The notes under the pieces were generated by a model. It saw nothing but the letters and a program-made list of their open reading frames with translations, was not told the DNA's origin and did not search any database. Below, piece after piece: positions 1 through 10,800 of a DNA stretch of 45,000 nucleotides (its first letter is position 1; every line of letters starts with the position of its first letter). Position numbers and translations under genes: made by a program. Where the stretch lies: positions 9,825,404 through 9,870,403 of the forward strand of contig CM022672.1 of assembly GCA_012295275.1 (NCBI GenBank), in the 5' to 3' direction. The stretch comes from Chrysomallon squamiferum (taxonomy: Eukaryota > Mollusca > Gastropoda > Neomphalida > Peltospiridae).

Positions 1-418
1 ATCAAAATAATATAGTATGATTTAATATGAAATTCTGAGAGACAAATCATAAAATATACATTAATGTAAATAAATGACAAAGAATGTTCTTCAATTATTT
101 TTTTTCTTTCTTTTTTATTTATTTTAAACTTTGTTCTATTGTTAATTTTTAATTTTATTTATTTAGTTTTTAAATCTAAATTTAAGTGAAAAACCCCAAA
201 CATAATGAAATCTTTGAAACACCAAAATATGTAAAAACATATTCATTTATTTATACATTCTTATTTCAGGATCAAATCCCTTCAGTTACCACTGACTTTA
301 ACTTTATCCTACAACAACTTAACACACAAATTATTTCTGTTTTGTAACACAACACTAAAGGTTGGAAAAACATTCTTAGGAAAACATTATAAGAAAAACA
401 ACTATTGTAACTTCTTTT

Positions 419-423
<5 letters not shown>
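1..423. other. AT-rich non-coding DNA
   Basis: No gene seen. A T-rich tract lies near 94-130. The stop-free minus-strand run that crosses this block and the next one is phenylalanine-rich because it reads through the poly(A) run, and is not taken as coding. Confidence 0.6.

Positions 424-449
<26 letters not shown>
424..449. repeat. Poly(A) run, 26 A
   Basis: Uninterrupted A homopolymer on the plus strand. It could be the tail of an old retroposon, but no element body is recognisable beside it. Confidence 0.95.
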
Positions 450-953
450 GGTTTGTTGTAGTACAGGAAACTAGCTTTCCTTTTCATATAGCACTGACAA
501 CTTTTACCAGGGTTGAACCTGTACAAGAATTTATAAACGAGAAACCATGACCATGTGGAATTTGTTTTCATTCTCAGGATGATAATTAGATAATACACAC
601 AGAAATAAACACCACACAGAATAGGTCGATAAACTTGGATAAGTAGTACACTATTTTCTTGAAAAGAATCTAAATAAAAAAAATCTTGCATGTAAACACA
701 GAAACTAGCTGATAGTTAAGTAAACAAATAAATAAAAAGGGAAATGAAAAAAGCTTGTGTCTTGATTTGTTTTCCTTTTTTTTTTTTTTTGTGGAGTCAA
801 AGTAGACCACTATATTAATTAATAAAATAAAAAATGCGAAAAAAAGGTATGTACTAGTTTTCCAATGTTTTTTGCTTTAAATGGAACCTTAAATAAATAA
901 TTACATAAATCTAACCTTTTTTTTATGGTATTGCACTATTTCTGCCTGTGCAC
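450..953. other. AT-rich non-coding DNA
   Basis: Nothing recognisable apart from a 15-T run at 776-790. Confidence 0.6.
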
Positions 954-961
954 GTGTGTGT

Positions 962-1012
<51 letters not shown>
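954..1012. repeat. (TG)n microsatellite
   Basis: About 29 TG dinucleotides with one A interruption near 967. Alternating purine-pyrimidine sequence of this length can adopt Z-DNA. Confidence 0.95.
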
Positions 1013-1013
<1 letters not shown>

Positions 1014-1080
1014 ATTGTTTGATTATTATATATTTGCTTAAGGTTTATTTTTAAAGGAAAATCCAGAATTTAAACTAAAT

Positions 1081-1240
1081 AAACATATGTATTTATCTAT
1101 TTATTTTTCTTTCTAATATATATTATGTATCTATATATGTATTTTATATCTATTACTGGTCTACCTGTCTGTCTGTCTGTCTACTATTTATTCATCTTTT
1201 TATCTGTTTACAGATCAATGTATATATCTATATCTGTACA
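1081..1240. repeat. TATC/TCTG tetranucleotide-rich tract
   Basis: Imperfect TATT, TATC and TATA repeats with a short perfect TGTC array at about 1165-1182. Worn tetranucleotide microsatellite. Confidence 0.75.
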
Positions 1241-1341
1241 AACATATTTTCTGTTTACATTCTTTGTTAAAAAAAACTGAAACACATTTTAACATGCATT
1301 AAATGTTATTTATATAAGAAAATATTATTTTACATCTCTAC

Positions 1342-1365
1342 AAAAAAAAAAAAAAAAAAAAAAAA
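1342..1365. repeat. Poly(A) run, 24 A
   Basis: Uninterrupted A homopolymer. Confidence 0.95.
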
Positions 1366-1715
1366 CCTGGGTAAAACATAACACAAGAATTCTGCTTATG
1401 GACATGCAGATCATAAAACTTCCAAAAATATATTGTTTTTGTCACTGCATCATTATCAGCATGCTTCTGTAGTTATGTCAGTTTGCTGATGTATTCAAGG
1501 TGTTTTATGTCTGTTTAAGTGTGACGTGACAAACAAATGTTACTACAGCGATACACTCAACATCATAATAAACACACCATTCTCTCTTTCAAGACCATGA
1601 AAAACCAGGAATAAACAGTAAGAATTTATGTCTGTGGAACCACAACAACCAGAATATTGACACAACCTGGGTTTTTTTTTAAAACCTGAGCAGTGAAAAT
1701 CTATTTCATGCAGAA
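1366..1715. other. Unassigned non-coding DNA
   Basis: No repeat or coding signal seen. A 63-codon minus-strand open frame in 1543-1734 has no domain, splice or composition support. Confidence 0.5.
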
Positions 1716-1850
1716 AAAGGGTTAGTGTGTGCATGTGAGTGTGTAGATGTATATATGTGTATGTGTCTGTTTATGATTGCTTTTGTATATATCTGAGTGT
1801 GTATATATGTGAGTGTATGTTTGTATGTTTGTATATAGGTGTCTATGCTC
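1716..1850. repeat. TG/TATG-rich tract
   Basis: Imperfect mix of TGTG, TATG and TATA units, a decayed compound microsatellite. Confidence 0.7.
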
Positions 1851-2268
1851 ATATGACAAATTTGGTAATATCTCTGAATATTCAAACTAAATAAGACATT
1901 AACACTCTAATAGGTGAATAAATTGCAAGATTATGACATACAACCTTCTCTTAAAACAGTGAAAATGCTTTCAAATCATAACTTTAATTAAATCCAAATA
2001 TTTACAAGACTGCAAGGATTTTGAACTGGAAAAGTACTGATAATATTTCTAATTAGCAGAGGCTGTATCTAAGAATATTGACTTTCCCTTAATACCATAT
2101 CACATCAAAACACAGAGCGCAAAGAACTGTGCTAGAACAATGGTATATTATACTCCTGTATTATTACCTGTGTTGTTTGTTCTGTATATAAAATATCAAC
2201 ATTTCTTTCATTAGCATCACGAAGAGCAAGACTAATTTAAGTTTGTAAGGATAACCATTATTAGGAAA

Positions 2269-2270
<2 letters not shown>
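1851..2270. other. Unassigned non-coding DNA
   Basis: No gene or repeat recognised. Confidence 0.5.

Positions 2271-2304
<34 letters not shown>
2271..2304. repeat. (AT)17 microsatellite
   Basis: Perfect AT dinucleotide array. Confidence 0.95.
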
Positions 2305-2306
<2 letters not shown>

Positions 2307-2860
2307 AGAAGACGTATTTTCCTTCTCATATTAAAACCAATGAAGATACGAAGAACAATCCTAAAACTACAGTATCAATATTTCATTGAAATAATCTATA
2401 GCTTAGAAAACTGAGGATTATGGGACCTAGTCTTCATCTGGGTTTTTAATTATTTCCAGATTTATGCTTATTTCTGGTTTAAGAAAGGTCGTGAATGTTT
2501 TTACTTTCTGTGAGAAGGTGGATATAAAAGATTTTTTGCTGCTAATCAAAAATTTTTACCATTGCATGATAATTTTGTATCTCTTATTATCTGTGTTGTT
2601 ATTTAATGACTATGGAACCATATAAATATGTTGAAATTTACAAAAGAAAATATTTTTTTGGTTTATTTTTTAGCTATTGTTTGAAGTTTGTGATCATCGG
2701 ACTCCCTTGAAAACAAAACAAAATAATTAGTTTATGAATGTACTTCAAAAACAATTTTGATTATTTTGTATCATTAAGAAGCCATCAGTCTCTAAAATAG
2801 TCTAATATCTAACACTTTTGAGTCGTTAAAATACCATTAAATATACAGAGAACGAATAAC
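2305..2860. other. Unassigned AT-rich DNA
   Basis: No gene, RNA or repeat recognised. Confidence 0.5.
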
Positions 2861-3024
2861 AAAAAGAAACAAAATAAAATAAATATAAGAAATAAAAAAT
2901 AAAAAATTAATTAATTAATAAAAACAAAATAATATAAATTAAATAAGCAACTAAAATAAATAAAACAATAAATAAAATAACAAATAAATAAATAAATAAA
3001 TAATAATAAAAAGATAAACAAAAA

Positions 3025-3055
<31 letters not shown>

Positions 3056-3115
3056 AAAATAAATAAAATAAAATAAAATAAAATAAAATAAAATAAATAA
3101 AGACATAAAAGACAC
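2861..3115. repeat. AAAT/AAAAT low-complexity domain
   Basis: About 250 bp of A-rich repeats. It includes a perfect AAAT array at about 3023-3055 running straight into an AAAAT array at about 3056-3096. The plus strand is almost free of G and C. Confidence 0.95.
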
Positions 3116-3301
3116 ATAAAAAACAGAAAATAGTACTTAACTATCTACAGTCAATTTTTAAAATTGCACTCTCTTGACCAATGAAGCACACAAGAACTGT
3201 ACACAATACTGCAAGCTATGAAATAACCATCTGGTACAAACACTACAGGGATTACATTATTTCACCGATGCAGAGAGCTGAAGTCCTCTGACAGGAGAGA
3301 T

Positions 3302-3457
3302 ATGTGGTCTGCACACAGTGTGACTGTTTTACACTTTGCTCTGTTTTATGTTGCCATCCTGGGAACAGGCAGTGGTATGAATCTCAGAACTCCTGGGCCA
3401 GTCGTTTGCAGTAAATGGTATCAGTGTAAAAGATACAGAGGTGTGACAGGAGGTTAA
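3302..3457 (+). CDS. Candidate small secreted-type open frame or first coding exon
   Basis: 51 codons from ATG at 3302 to TAA at 3455; the same frame is stop-free from 3227. I do not recognise the product. The N-terminus reads like a signal peptide: a hydrophobic core VTVLHFALFYVAIL (residues 7-20), then the small residues GTGSG, a plausible signal-peptidase site. The rest has two cysteines in CSKWYQC followed by a basic KR pair, and ends in GG. Alternatively this is a first coding exon: AG|GTTAAGT at 3452/3453 is a weak donor match just before the stop. G at -3 of the ATG is acceptable context. The patch 3160-3460 is less AT-rich than its surroundings. Against it: an open frame this long is expected by chance here, and no promoter or poly(A) site is evident. 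Confidence 0.2.
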   Translation: MWSAHSVTVLHFALFYVAILGTGSGMNLRTPGPVVCSKWYQCKRYRGVTGG

Positions 3458-3517
3458 GTGTTTCATTTTGTCCATTCTGTTTAATGCCAATGACTGTGTG
3501 TAAAGTTTGATGACATT

Positions 3518-3630
3518 TTTTTTTTCTTCATCTTCTTTGTCTTATTACTATTATTTACTCTTTTTTTTAATTATTTATTTTATTTTTATTTTTATATTTT
3601 TTAAATATATATATATATATATTTATATAT
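3518..3630. repeat. T-rich tract with (TA)n
   Basis: Poly(T)-rich stretch ending in about nine TA units at 3605-3622, directly beside the left arm of the fold-back element. Confidence 0.85.
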
Positions 3631-3639
3631 ACATATTTG

Positions 3640-3842
3640 AAAATTAATAATTCTTTTGTGGTGATTTTGCCCAAACCTATGTTCCCAAAGATAAGAAACA
3701 TTTATTTCAGTACTAATTACAGATATCTTATTTTAATCTGCTTTATGTTTCTGGAAATGTTAAGATATGATACACCTGCACAAACAAAAATAAAATTAAT
3801 AATTTCTGAATTCTCTGTGGTAATGAAGAAGTTGGATAATAC
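3640..3842 (+). repeat. Left inverted arm
   Basis: Pairs with 4377-4577 in reverse complement. The best-conserved block is 47 bases, identical in both arms, spanning about 3721-3767 and containing TCTGCTTTATGTTTCTGG. The arm ends inward at TTGGATAATAC. Confidence 0.85.
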
Positions 3843-4014
3843 CATATCTATATATTTTAGTTATTTTATTATTTATTCAAAGCAGTCTTTTCAAATGCTG
3901 GTGAGATAAATTGGAGAAAAATTATTGCATTTTTTTTTTTAAAGTTTTTTTTATGTATTATTATTTGTTAAAACATTTTTCCATGATTATTGTTGTATGT
4001 ACATTTGAAACAAC

Positions 4015-4376
4015 AGCAGCAGATAATGATGTCTGTTCATGAACTTATAACATGAACCCAGTTTCAGACTACTAATTCAGCTTGACTTGGTGCATATATG
4101 TGTAACAAAAGTATTAAAAATGAGTTGTTTAGATCTACTTAGAGAAACAAACTACTTCAAGGTATGTTTGAAATTCAACAGAAACTGTGAAAAAAAAGAA
4201 AGAAAAACAATTCATGCATTATTGAATGTTGTCATAAAAATGTATTTCTGACTAATGCAAAAACATGACTGGTGCACATACGTGCAATAAAAGTGTGAAA
4301 AACAGTTTACTTTGTTCCATTCATATGCATAGGGTACTAAAGTAGATGCTCAGAATTCCACAGAGATGGTTTGTAA
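4015..4376 (+). repeat. Internal ~180-bp degenerate tandem duplication
   Basis: Two direct copies, offset about 182 bp. The clearest shared part is TTGACTTGGTGCATATATGT near 4082 against TGACTGGTGCACATACGTGC near 4266, each followed by AAAAGT and an A-rich stretch. Weaker similarity extends on both sides, which suggests an old duplication inside the fold-back element. Confidence 0.55.
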
Positions 4377-4577
4377 GTATTATCCAACTACTTCATTACT
4401 GCAGAGAATTCTGAAATTAATTTTATGTTTGTTTCTGCACATGTATCGTATCTTAACATTTCCAGAAACATAAAGCAGATTAAAATAAGATATCTATAAT
4501 TAATACTGAAAGAAATATTTCTTAGCTTTGGGAACATAAATGTGGGCAAAATCCCAAAACAGAAGTTATTAATTTTA
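4377..4577 (-). repeat. Right inverted arm
   Basis: Reverse complement of the left arm. Starts at GTATTATCCAA and ends at TTATTAATTTT. The open frame across it on the minus strand is the mirror of the frame in the left arm, and both are by-products of the repeat. Confidence 0.85.
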
Positions 4578-4791
4578 ATATATATGAAGAATTTTGAAAG
4601 CATAAGTTGGGTTGTTATGAATGGATGACTGAATGATGTGTTCCTGGCTTCCACCTAAAAGAAAAATAATGAACCTAGCCAGTACACCAGAGTATTTTCT
4701 TTCTTTTAATATATTAAACAAGCTCTTGCTATGTATTACCTGTGCTGTGTTTTTAAAAAAAAATTAATATGTTAACACAGAGAAATAGTGC

Positions 4792-4794
<3 letters not shown>
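4578..4794. other. Unassigned DNA
   Basis: No feature recognised between the fold-back element and the GA repeat. Confidence 0.5.

Positions 4795-4872
<78 letters not shown>
4795..4872. repeat. (GA)39 microsatellite
   Basis: Uninterrupted GA array of about 78 bp. Mirror-symmetric polypurine sequence with H-DNA potential; likely highly variable in length. Confidence 0.97.
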
Positions 4873-4874
<2 letters not shown>

Positions 4875-4890
4875 GAAAATGTAAGTACAG

Positions 4891-5184
4891 AATATCAGTT
4901 TGGAACATCTGAATACAAAAAGTTAGCAAGAGCAAGTAAGTATGAAATATAGGCTGTAGAAAAATATTAACAGCAGGAATAAAACATCAGTTTGCAACAG
5001 GGCTTAATAGAAAAGTTAACAGAAAAAACAACAACATCAATTTGCAAAAGCTGAATATAAACATTAACAGCAAGAACAAAACATCAATTTGCAACAACCG
5101 AATACAATTATGAACTAGAAAATTTACATACAAACTTTGAGCTGTATACAAAAGTTAGCAGCAAGAACAAAACATCAATAGCTG
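4891..5184 (+). repeat. Minisatellite, ~48-bp unit
   Basis: Five to six degenerate copies. Conserved cores are AACATCAATTTGCAACA and TTAACAGCAAGAACAAAAC. Copies differ by substitutions and small deletions, so the array is old. Confidence 0.75.
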
Positions 5185-5309
5185 TGTGCTATTAAGTCTG
5201 CTGCTGTAATTGTACTACCTTCTCTAGAACTGATCACCCTTGAGACCGCACACATCCAATTTGTACGAGATTCAATATTCTCAACAATTCTCACTGTACC
5301 TCGCTCTGT

Positions 5310-5540
5310 AAACAATTTCACCACCAAAATAACTAACTGTAATGTGATAAATTGATGAAGCTTAAATACCTGGATCTGTCTCTTGTTTCTGAGTGTGTAC
5401 AAGTCCTAAATTTAATTAATTAATTAATTTAAATTTCAATAACTGTATGAATAATTTCATCACCAAAATAATAAGAGTGATGTGTTAAACTGATGAAGTC
5501 TACTGGATCTGTCTACTGGTTTAAAGTGTACAAGTTTTAA
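5310..5540 (+). repeat. Direct duplication, ~95-bp copies, offset ~133 bp
   Basis: The copy at about 5310-5408 (TTTCACCACCAAAATAACTA ... GGATCTGTCTC) matches about 5443-5540 (TTTCATCACCAAAATAATAA ... GGATCTGTCTA). A short TTAA array (5411-5432) separates them. The 75-codon minus-strand frame over 5175-5402 overlaps the first copy and is not supported as a gene. Confidence 0.75.
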
Positions 5541-5751
5541 AAATAAATTATATATATATATAAATACTATAGGATACTATTTACCATATAATTTGATAAA
5601 CTGTTCAAGGATTATTGGCTTTGTGCTCTCTGTTTTGTTATGGAAAATAGAGCCAAATCTGATTTTTGAGTTATGTTTTTTTGAATGAAATTTTGGTTAA
5701 TATGAAACATTTGATAAAACTTTAATTAGGAAAATGTGATGTGAAATTTTG

Positions 5752-5800
5752 TTACATATATATATAGATATAGATATATGTATGTATGTATGTATGTATA
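5752..5800. repeat. TA/GATA/GTAT compound microsatellite
   Basis: Short TA and GATA units followed by about five GTAT units. Confidence 0.9.
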
Positions 5801-6730
5801 AGGAATGTATGACCTAATCTGAAAAACAGTTACAATTAAATGCTCATTCATATCATTTCAATTTTGCTCTTGACAAGCGCAAATCACATTATTCATAAAA
5901 CAGTTCTCAAAAATATTTTTTTCTTTCGATATATAGCTCCTAACTGTCTGGGTGCTGTTAATTTGATTACCTAAATTACTTAACAGTTGTTTACACTGCT
6001 ACAAACCTTTTATTTGGTGATTTGCAAATTATCGGAATACTAAAACACCTGAAGATTGAAAAGGTGTTAAGAACCAAAAAAACAAAACACACCATAATGT
6101 CTAATATATCAAAGTTATGGATCTTCCATGTTAATTGTTCTGTTGAGTGATTCCTATTTCAAAAAATATAAAATACTGCTATTGTTTCATTTCTACACCT
6201 GAGGTTCATGGAATCAATCCTTGGTTTGCCCATTCCAACCAATATCTCATATCTGGTATGTAATATATTCTGGTACATGTTTTCCCTAACTATGGTACAT
6301 AAAAAATGATTCGTTATAGCTAATGAAAAATAACAGTTGCACAACAATATGTTTCATCTGATTTAATCAGGATAGAGAAATAATATTAATGTCTCAATGA
6401 GTTAAAGAACAGTCAGACATTCACTCATCAGTGTTCTTTTATCAAAGTCTAAATGAAGAGATAATAATATCAGGTTATCCAGTTTTCAAACATTTTTAGT
6501 TTATATAAATATATTTTTTGATTTTCCATATTATTATTATTTAATTTTAATTCACTCAAGATTATTTGTTGTATGTTCAATGTTATCAGTTTTTATATCA
6601 TGCTGTCATGCAAACAGTTGCAATGCACATCCAATTTTGACACATACTATATTTAGTTTGTTTCTCCAAAAACGTTTCAAGATTAATTAGAAAATTACCA
6701 AGAGTATAATCATCCTCAAAGTCTAAAAAG
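5801..6730. other. Unassigned AT-rich DNA
   Basis: More than 900 bp with no recognisable gene, RNA or repeat. Confidence 0.5.
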
Positions 6731-6916
6731 ATCTCTTCTGGCCATGACCTCCAACATGTCTGCCTGGAAAGAGGAAGGTGTATGACCAGAAAGATTAGAG
6801 AGAAAAGCTGACATGTTTATGTTATATCACTGGAGTTGACTTTAAGTAGGAGTCTGTATTGGGCAGCAGACTCCATGTCTGTCAGTCTCAACTGTAATGT
6901 TTTAACCACTGCATCT
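6731..6916 (-). mobile_element. Possible tRNA-derived SINE, strongly worn
   Basis: Reading the minus strand from 6916, AGATGCAGTGGTTAAAACAT resembles the A-box half of a tRNA-derived SINE head. It is followed by a less AT-rich body of about 170 bp. No clear B box is seen. It lies about 450 bp from a better SINE head in the same orientation. The plus strand carries a 32-codon stop-free run ending at about 6783, which alone is not significant. Confidence 0.25.
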
Positions 6917-6984
6917 AGTTATTTTCTCTCATGAACTTGTAAACCTAACACCAAAATATCCCATTCACATTATGATAGTATCTT

Positions 6985-7080
6985 AATTAACTGTCTGTCT
7001 ATCTATTTGTCTATATACATCTATGTCTGAACATTCTATATGTATATACATGCTATACACATATTTAATATATATATATA
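6985..7080. repeat. TCTG/TCTA/TATA low-complexity tract
   Basis: Worn tetranucleotide units followed by a short TA run near 7070-7080. Confidence 0.7.
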
Positions 7081-7164
7081 TCATAAACAAACACCCCTCC
7101 ACACACACCTTCACAATGGAAAAAATATGTTCAAATGAAAATAGATAAAGTCAAGGGAAGAGTG

Positions 7165-7200
7165 GGGAAATCCAATGCCAGCATGGACTGTCTTGTTCTT
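7165..7200 (+). mobile_element. Possible SINE 3'-end fragment
   Basis: CCAATGCCAGCATGGAC at 7172-7188, in a GC-richer stretch, resembles the 3' consensus of an abundant cephalopod SINE as I remember it. The usual downstream ATG trinucleotide tail is absent. Very short match, from memory only. Confidence 0.25.
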
Positions 7201-7254
7201 TTAAGTTAACGGGACATTTTATCCCATCCCACAGAGAGGAAATAATAATAAATT

Positions 7255-7375
7255 CTTTACTAAAATTACAGTACACTGGATGGTACGGGAACTGATTTTG
7301 TGTGAACAGGACTGAACCCATCACGTATCACTCCTGCACTCTAACCACTGAGCGACACTCTGCCACTCTGATACA
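7255..7375 (-). mobile_element. tRNA-derived SINE head
   Basis: The minus strand reads GCTCAGTGGTTAGAG (complement of 7339-7353), a good RNA polymerase III A box. Then, about 20 nt on, comes GGGTTCAGTCC (complement of 7309-7319), a B box with one or two changes from GGTTCRANNCC. The A-to-B spacing is shorter than in a functional tRNA, so this is a SINE head and not a tRNA gene. The body runs on toward 7255 and fades into AT-rich sequence. Confidence 0.6.
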
Positions 7376-8196
7376 AAACAAAGACAGAATTAATCCAGCC
7401 TGCCTCAGTAACCCAGTCTTCTGATGTACAGTAATTCATACTGTAAACTCAATTATTACTCCTGCCTAACCTGTTTAACACCACCACAACACCACTGACA
7501 ATTACAGAAACCAGATTTATGACTGGCACACTTTAATTTTCATTATTCAAAAATCAATAATTAAGGAACTTCACTTGACATAATAAGAAAGGTGTTTGAT
7601 TAATTAGAATTCTCTGATACACACAGAGAGGTCATACTGCATCAGTGTGATGATGTTTGATACATTAGAGAAATAACATATCAAAAAATCATCTGATTGG
7701 CATCACGGGATTGTTTAATGTATATATACAATGGAAAGATTCCTGCATGCCTTTTGAATACACAGACTCACACATACACACATTCACACAGATAGATGTT
7801 TTCAGATATATTGGATTATAATCATGTTATCTATATTATCTATATTTACATATAATATATGATATATGATGAAAAAAATTGAGATTTCATTAAGCATAAT
7901 AATTGATCTGTTTTAAACAAAGAATGCTGATTTTTATCAGCATATATATGGTCAATTTAACAAATCAGTACAGGTGTCTGACTGTAATACTATAATAGAA
8001 CATAATCAGATTAAAGTGGAATTTTATTTTCTTGTTACACAAATTTAAAAGAACCACAACATTAGCTGAATTAAAGAATTAAAATGAAATACATATATCC
8101 TGAACTTAGAAAAGTACTGTCTTTATCAAAAAAACCAACAACAACTGGCTACATGAAATCTTTGCTTTATTTATTACCTATTATTACATTATGATT
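7376..8196. other. Unassigned AT-rich DNA
   Basis: No gene recognised. A short CA-rich stretch lies at about 7761-7800. Confidence 0.5.
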
Positions 8197-8410
8197 AAAT
8201 AAAAAAAAAAATAATAATAAAAAAAAATATATAATAAATAAATAAATTAAATATGACCTCTAAAAAAAATAAAAAAATAAAATAAAATAAAATAAAAATA
8301 AAATAAAAAATTAAATTAAATTAAATTAAAATAAAATAAAATAAAATAAAATAAAATAAAATAAAATAAAATAAAATAAAATAAAAATAAAATAAATAAA
8401 AATGAAATCT
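8197..8410. repeat. AAAAT/AAT low-complexity domain
   Basis: About 210 bp, nearly all A and T on the plus strand. It includes a long AAAAT array at about 8330-8390. Confidence 0.95.
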
Positions 8411-8783
8411 AATTAAAAATGACAAACACATAGCCTAAATCAAGATCACGACCCCCTTCAAACACAAAGGAAAAAAAAAAAAATCAATGACAGTGTGTTG
8501 AAGAATGATCTATTAACATTCACCCACTTTGCAACCATCAAGTAAATTAATATAAATAAAAATTTGATTTGACAGCCTGACAGCTAATCAATCACCTGTG
8601 TACAACATTTCACAATGCTTATGTCAGAAATATAATTTAATTGTACAGTTTTGCACACATCTGCTTACAAGCTGTAGAAAACAAAAGCGGCTTAATGTCT
8701 TGAGCAAGATGTTGTAAAAGTCAATCATTTTGGACACGAGACCATTAAATTTGTCTTAAAAGTCTTATATCGCTTTTTATCTT
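8411..8783. other. Unassigned DNA
   Basis: No gene. A weak SINE-like phrase at about 8698-8718 is discussed among the rejected items. Confidence 0.5.
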
Positions 8784-8882
8784 GATATATATGTGTCTAT
8801 GTCTATGTATATATGTATATATGTATATATGTATATATGTATGTATGTATGTATATATATATATATATATGTGTGTGTGTGA
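8784..8882. repeat. TATG/TA/TG compound microsatellite
   Basis: Repeated GTATATAT units pass into GTAT, then TA, then a TG array ending at 8881. Open frames here are by-products. Confidence 0.9.
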
Positions 8883-9109
8883 AAGGACGAAAACTGTGTA
8901 TGTTACAGAGTAACTGATAATAAACACATTGAGAACAATAATTTCAGGTTACTAAGCTAAGCTATTATTTTTCAGTTTATTGAAAAGTCAATAGTGTTAT
9001 TTCTTCTTGTGTTAACTTAACCTGTGAGTCAGCTGGTTAATGTCTTAAATCAACTCACCTGACACATATAGTACTATACAGTTGTAATTATTATTATTTT
9101 TTTTCTACT

Positions 9110-9178
9110 TTTATTATATATACATACATACATATATACAAATGCACGCACACATAAATACACATTCATATATAAAAT
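9110..9178. repeat. TACA/CA-rich tract
   Basis: Short TACA array followed by scattered CA units. Confidence 0.65.
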
Positions 9179-9318
9179 ACTTACCTTTGTACTGATATAA
9201 ATAGACATTCATGCATTTTAACCCTTAGAAATACAGAAACACACATCAAACATACAACCACATTCACCTGGACATTCAGTTTCATAATACCTAACATTAA
9301 TATCACAGACTTTCTATG

Positions 9319-9362
9319 TTTTTTATTTTTTTTTTTTTTTTTTTTTTTATTATTATTATTAC
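9319..9362. repeat. Poly(T) with (ATT)n
   Basis: About 28 T with one A, followed by five ATT units. A further T run lies at 9411-9425. Confidence 0.9.
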
Positions 9363-9425
9363 TTTTATTATATAACAAATTTGATCATCATCATTATTGT
9401 AACTGTTACAGTTTTTTTTTTTTTT

Positions 9426-9977
9426 ACATTATCACATCATCATCATTTAGCAATTAGTTAATTTATTCTGTCATTAGAAAAATTTACATGTCATTAACAT
9501 TACAGAAAAACGTGTATTTCTATCATGCGTTTCTAACAAACCATGACAAACAAATAAAATTTATAGTGATGTCATTAAACATTCATTTCATTTTTATTTT
9601 CAAAAACACTTTATACCACATTCTTTCCAGTCAGATAAAGCAATTCATCTGGCAATTACTGCGCCATAAATATAAAAATATCTGAATTTTATTTCCATCT
9701 GACATCATTTCAATCTAACGGAGGTTAAAACATGTATGCAGAGTGTTGACAGAATGAAGTTTTTATGTGGTATGCTTTCCTCTGTACTTAATAATTAAAA
9801 AAAAAAAAGGCCAAAATATTAGACCTTAATAAATACATCATCTTCAGTTAAATCTTAGGAATGCTGAAAGGAAAAAGAATTTTTTAAAATGACAAGAAAA
9901 ACTCGCAACTAAAATTTTACAAAACAAGAAAAAAACACAAAAAACAAAAACAAAAAACAATTGAAGTTATTTATAAA
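9426..9977. other. Unassigned AT-rich DNA
   Basis: No gene recognised. An A-rich stretch lies at 9896-9960. Confidence 0.5.
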
Positions 9978-10600
9978 AGAAGTGGTCGAAATGGTGATTA
10001 AAAAGCCAAGATTTGCAATTCCAGGAAAAATGAGGTTGACAATCCCTTCCCTTATCTGAAACCCTTAGAGACAGGATATAAATATAGTCAACAGGATTTA
10101 TTTCTAGGGGAAATATTCAGTAGAACATGTAAAATATACAAATGAAAGTAAATATAATTCCACCATTATACAAATGATATATTTCATGGAGAAAAAAAGT
10201 AATTCATTCCTAACTCCAAAAAAACCCCAAAACAACAACAACAAAACAATAAAGTACAATTTCCTAAGTGAGTCACTAGTGTATAGGATTTATTTACAGC
10301 AAAAATATTCAGAGAACATATACATATACATATTAAACTAAATATATATGTACATAATTATGTAAGTGAATGCTTTATGTTCAAATGCATAAAGTCCCAC
10401 AAAAAACAGTGCAAAGAATCTGAAAAAAAGAGTTGGTCCAAATGGTGATTAAAAAGACTAGCAAATCTATAGGCGACCGGCATCTTTGGAAAAATGAGGT
10501 TAACTATTAGTTCCTTATCTGAAATCCCCAGGGGCAGGATGTAAGTAATAATCTGTATAGATTTAGTTTTAAGGAAAACAGTTAAATATTCATATACACA
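9978..10600 (+). repeat. Local direct duplication, offset ~450 bp
   Basis: About 9978-10150 matches about 10428-10600. Shared blocks include AAATGGTGATTAAAAAG, GGAAAAATGAGGTT and CCTTATCTGAAA. A partial third copy of the downstream half lies at about 10278-10340 (AGGATTTATTT ... AATATTCAG). Order and orientation are kept, so this is an old tandem array with internal deletions. Confidence 0.65.
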
Positions 10601-10601
10601 T

Positions 10602-10800
10602 TAAAAAATAATAATAATAATAATAAATTTAAAAAAAATATATATATATATAATAAATAAATAAACGAAAAATATAATAAATAAATAATAATAAAACAGA
10701 ATAATAATAATAAAAAATACATGTGAAAAAGCAAAAAAGAAACATTAAAAAAATACAGAAATACAAAGAAAGAAATAAAAATAAATAAATAAATAAACAA
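10602..10800. repeat. AAT/AAAT low-complexity domain
   Basis: Mixed AAT, AAAT and TA units, almost free of G and C on the plus strand. Confidence 0.85.

Larger units (their letters stand above)
3640..4577. mobile_element. Fold-back element candidate (inverted arms plus internal tandem)
   Basis: Two arms of about 200 bp lie in opposite orientation (3640-3842 and 4377-4577) around a 534-bp centre that holds two degenerate copies of a ~180-bp unit. By eye the arms agree at roughly 85-90% of positions, with small indels. Both outer edges run into TA-rich DNA, so a target-site duplication cannot be told apart from background. No transposase frame is present, which would make it non-autonomous. 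It could be a fold-back or MITE-like element, or two copies of one unnamed repeat that landed head to head. A transcript through it would form a long hairpin. Confidence 0.45.

Noticed and set aside
509-560. B-box-like AGGTTCAACCC on the minus strand
   Set aside because: No convincing A box upstream, and the neighbouring homopolymer lies in the wrong orientation for a SINE tail.
272-691. 139-codon minus-strand open frame
   Set aside because: It crosses a 26-base poly(A) run (read as poly-Phe), has no domain or splice support, and frames of this kind follow from homopolymers.
5175-5402. 75-codon minus-strand frame with balanced composition
   Set aside because: It overlaps one copy of a local duplication whose second copy does not keep the frame; no family recognised.
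8698-8735. GTCTTGAGCAAGATGTTGTA, reminiscent of a SINE body phrase
   Set aside because: Only about 13 bases agree with what I remember of the family body; too short to call.
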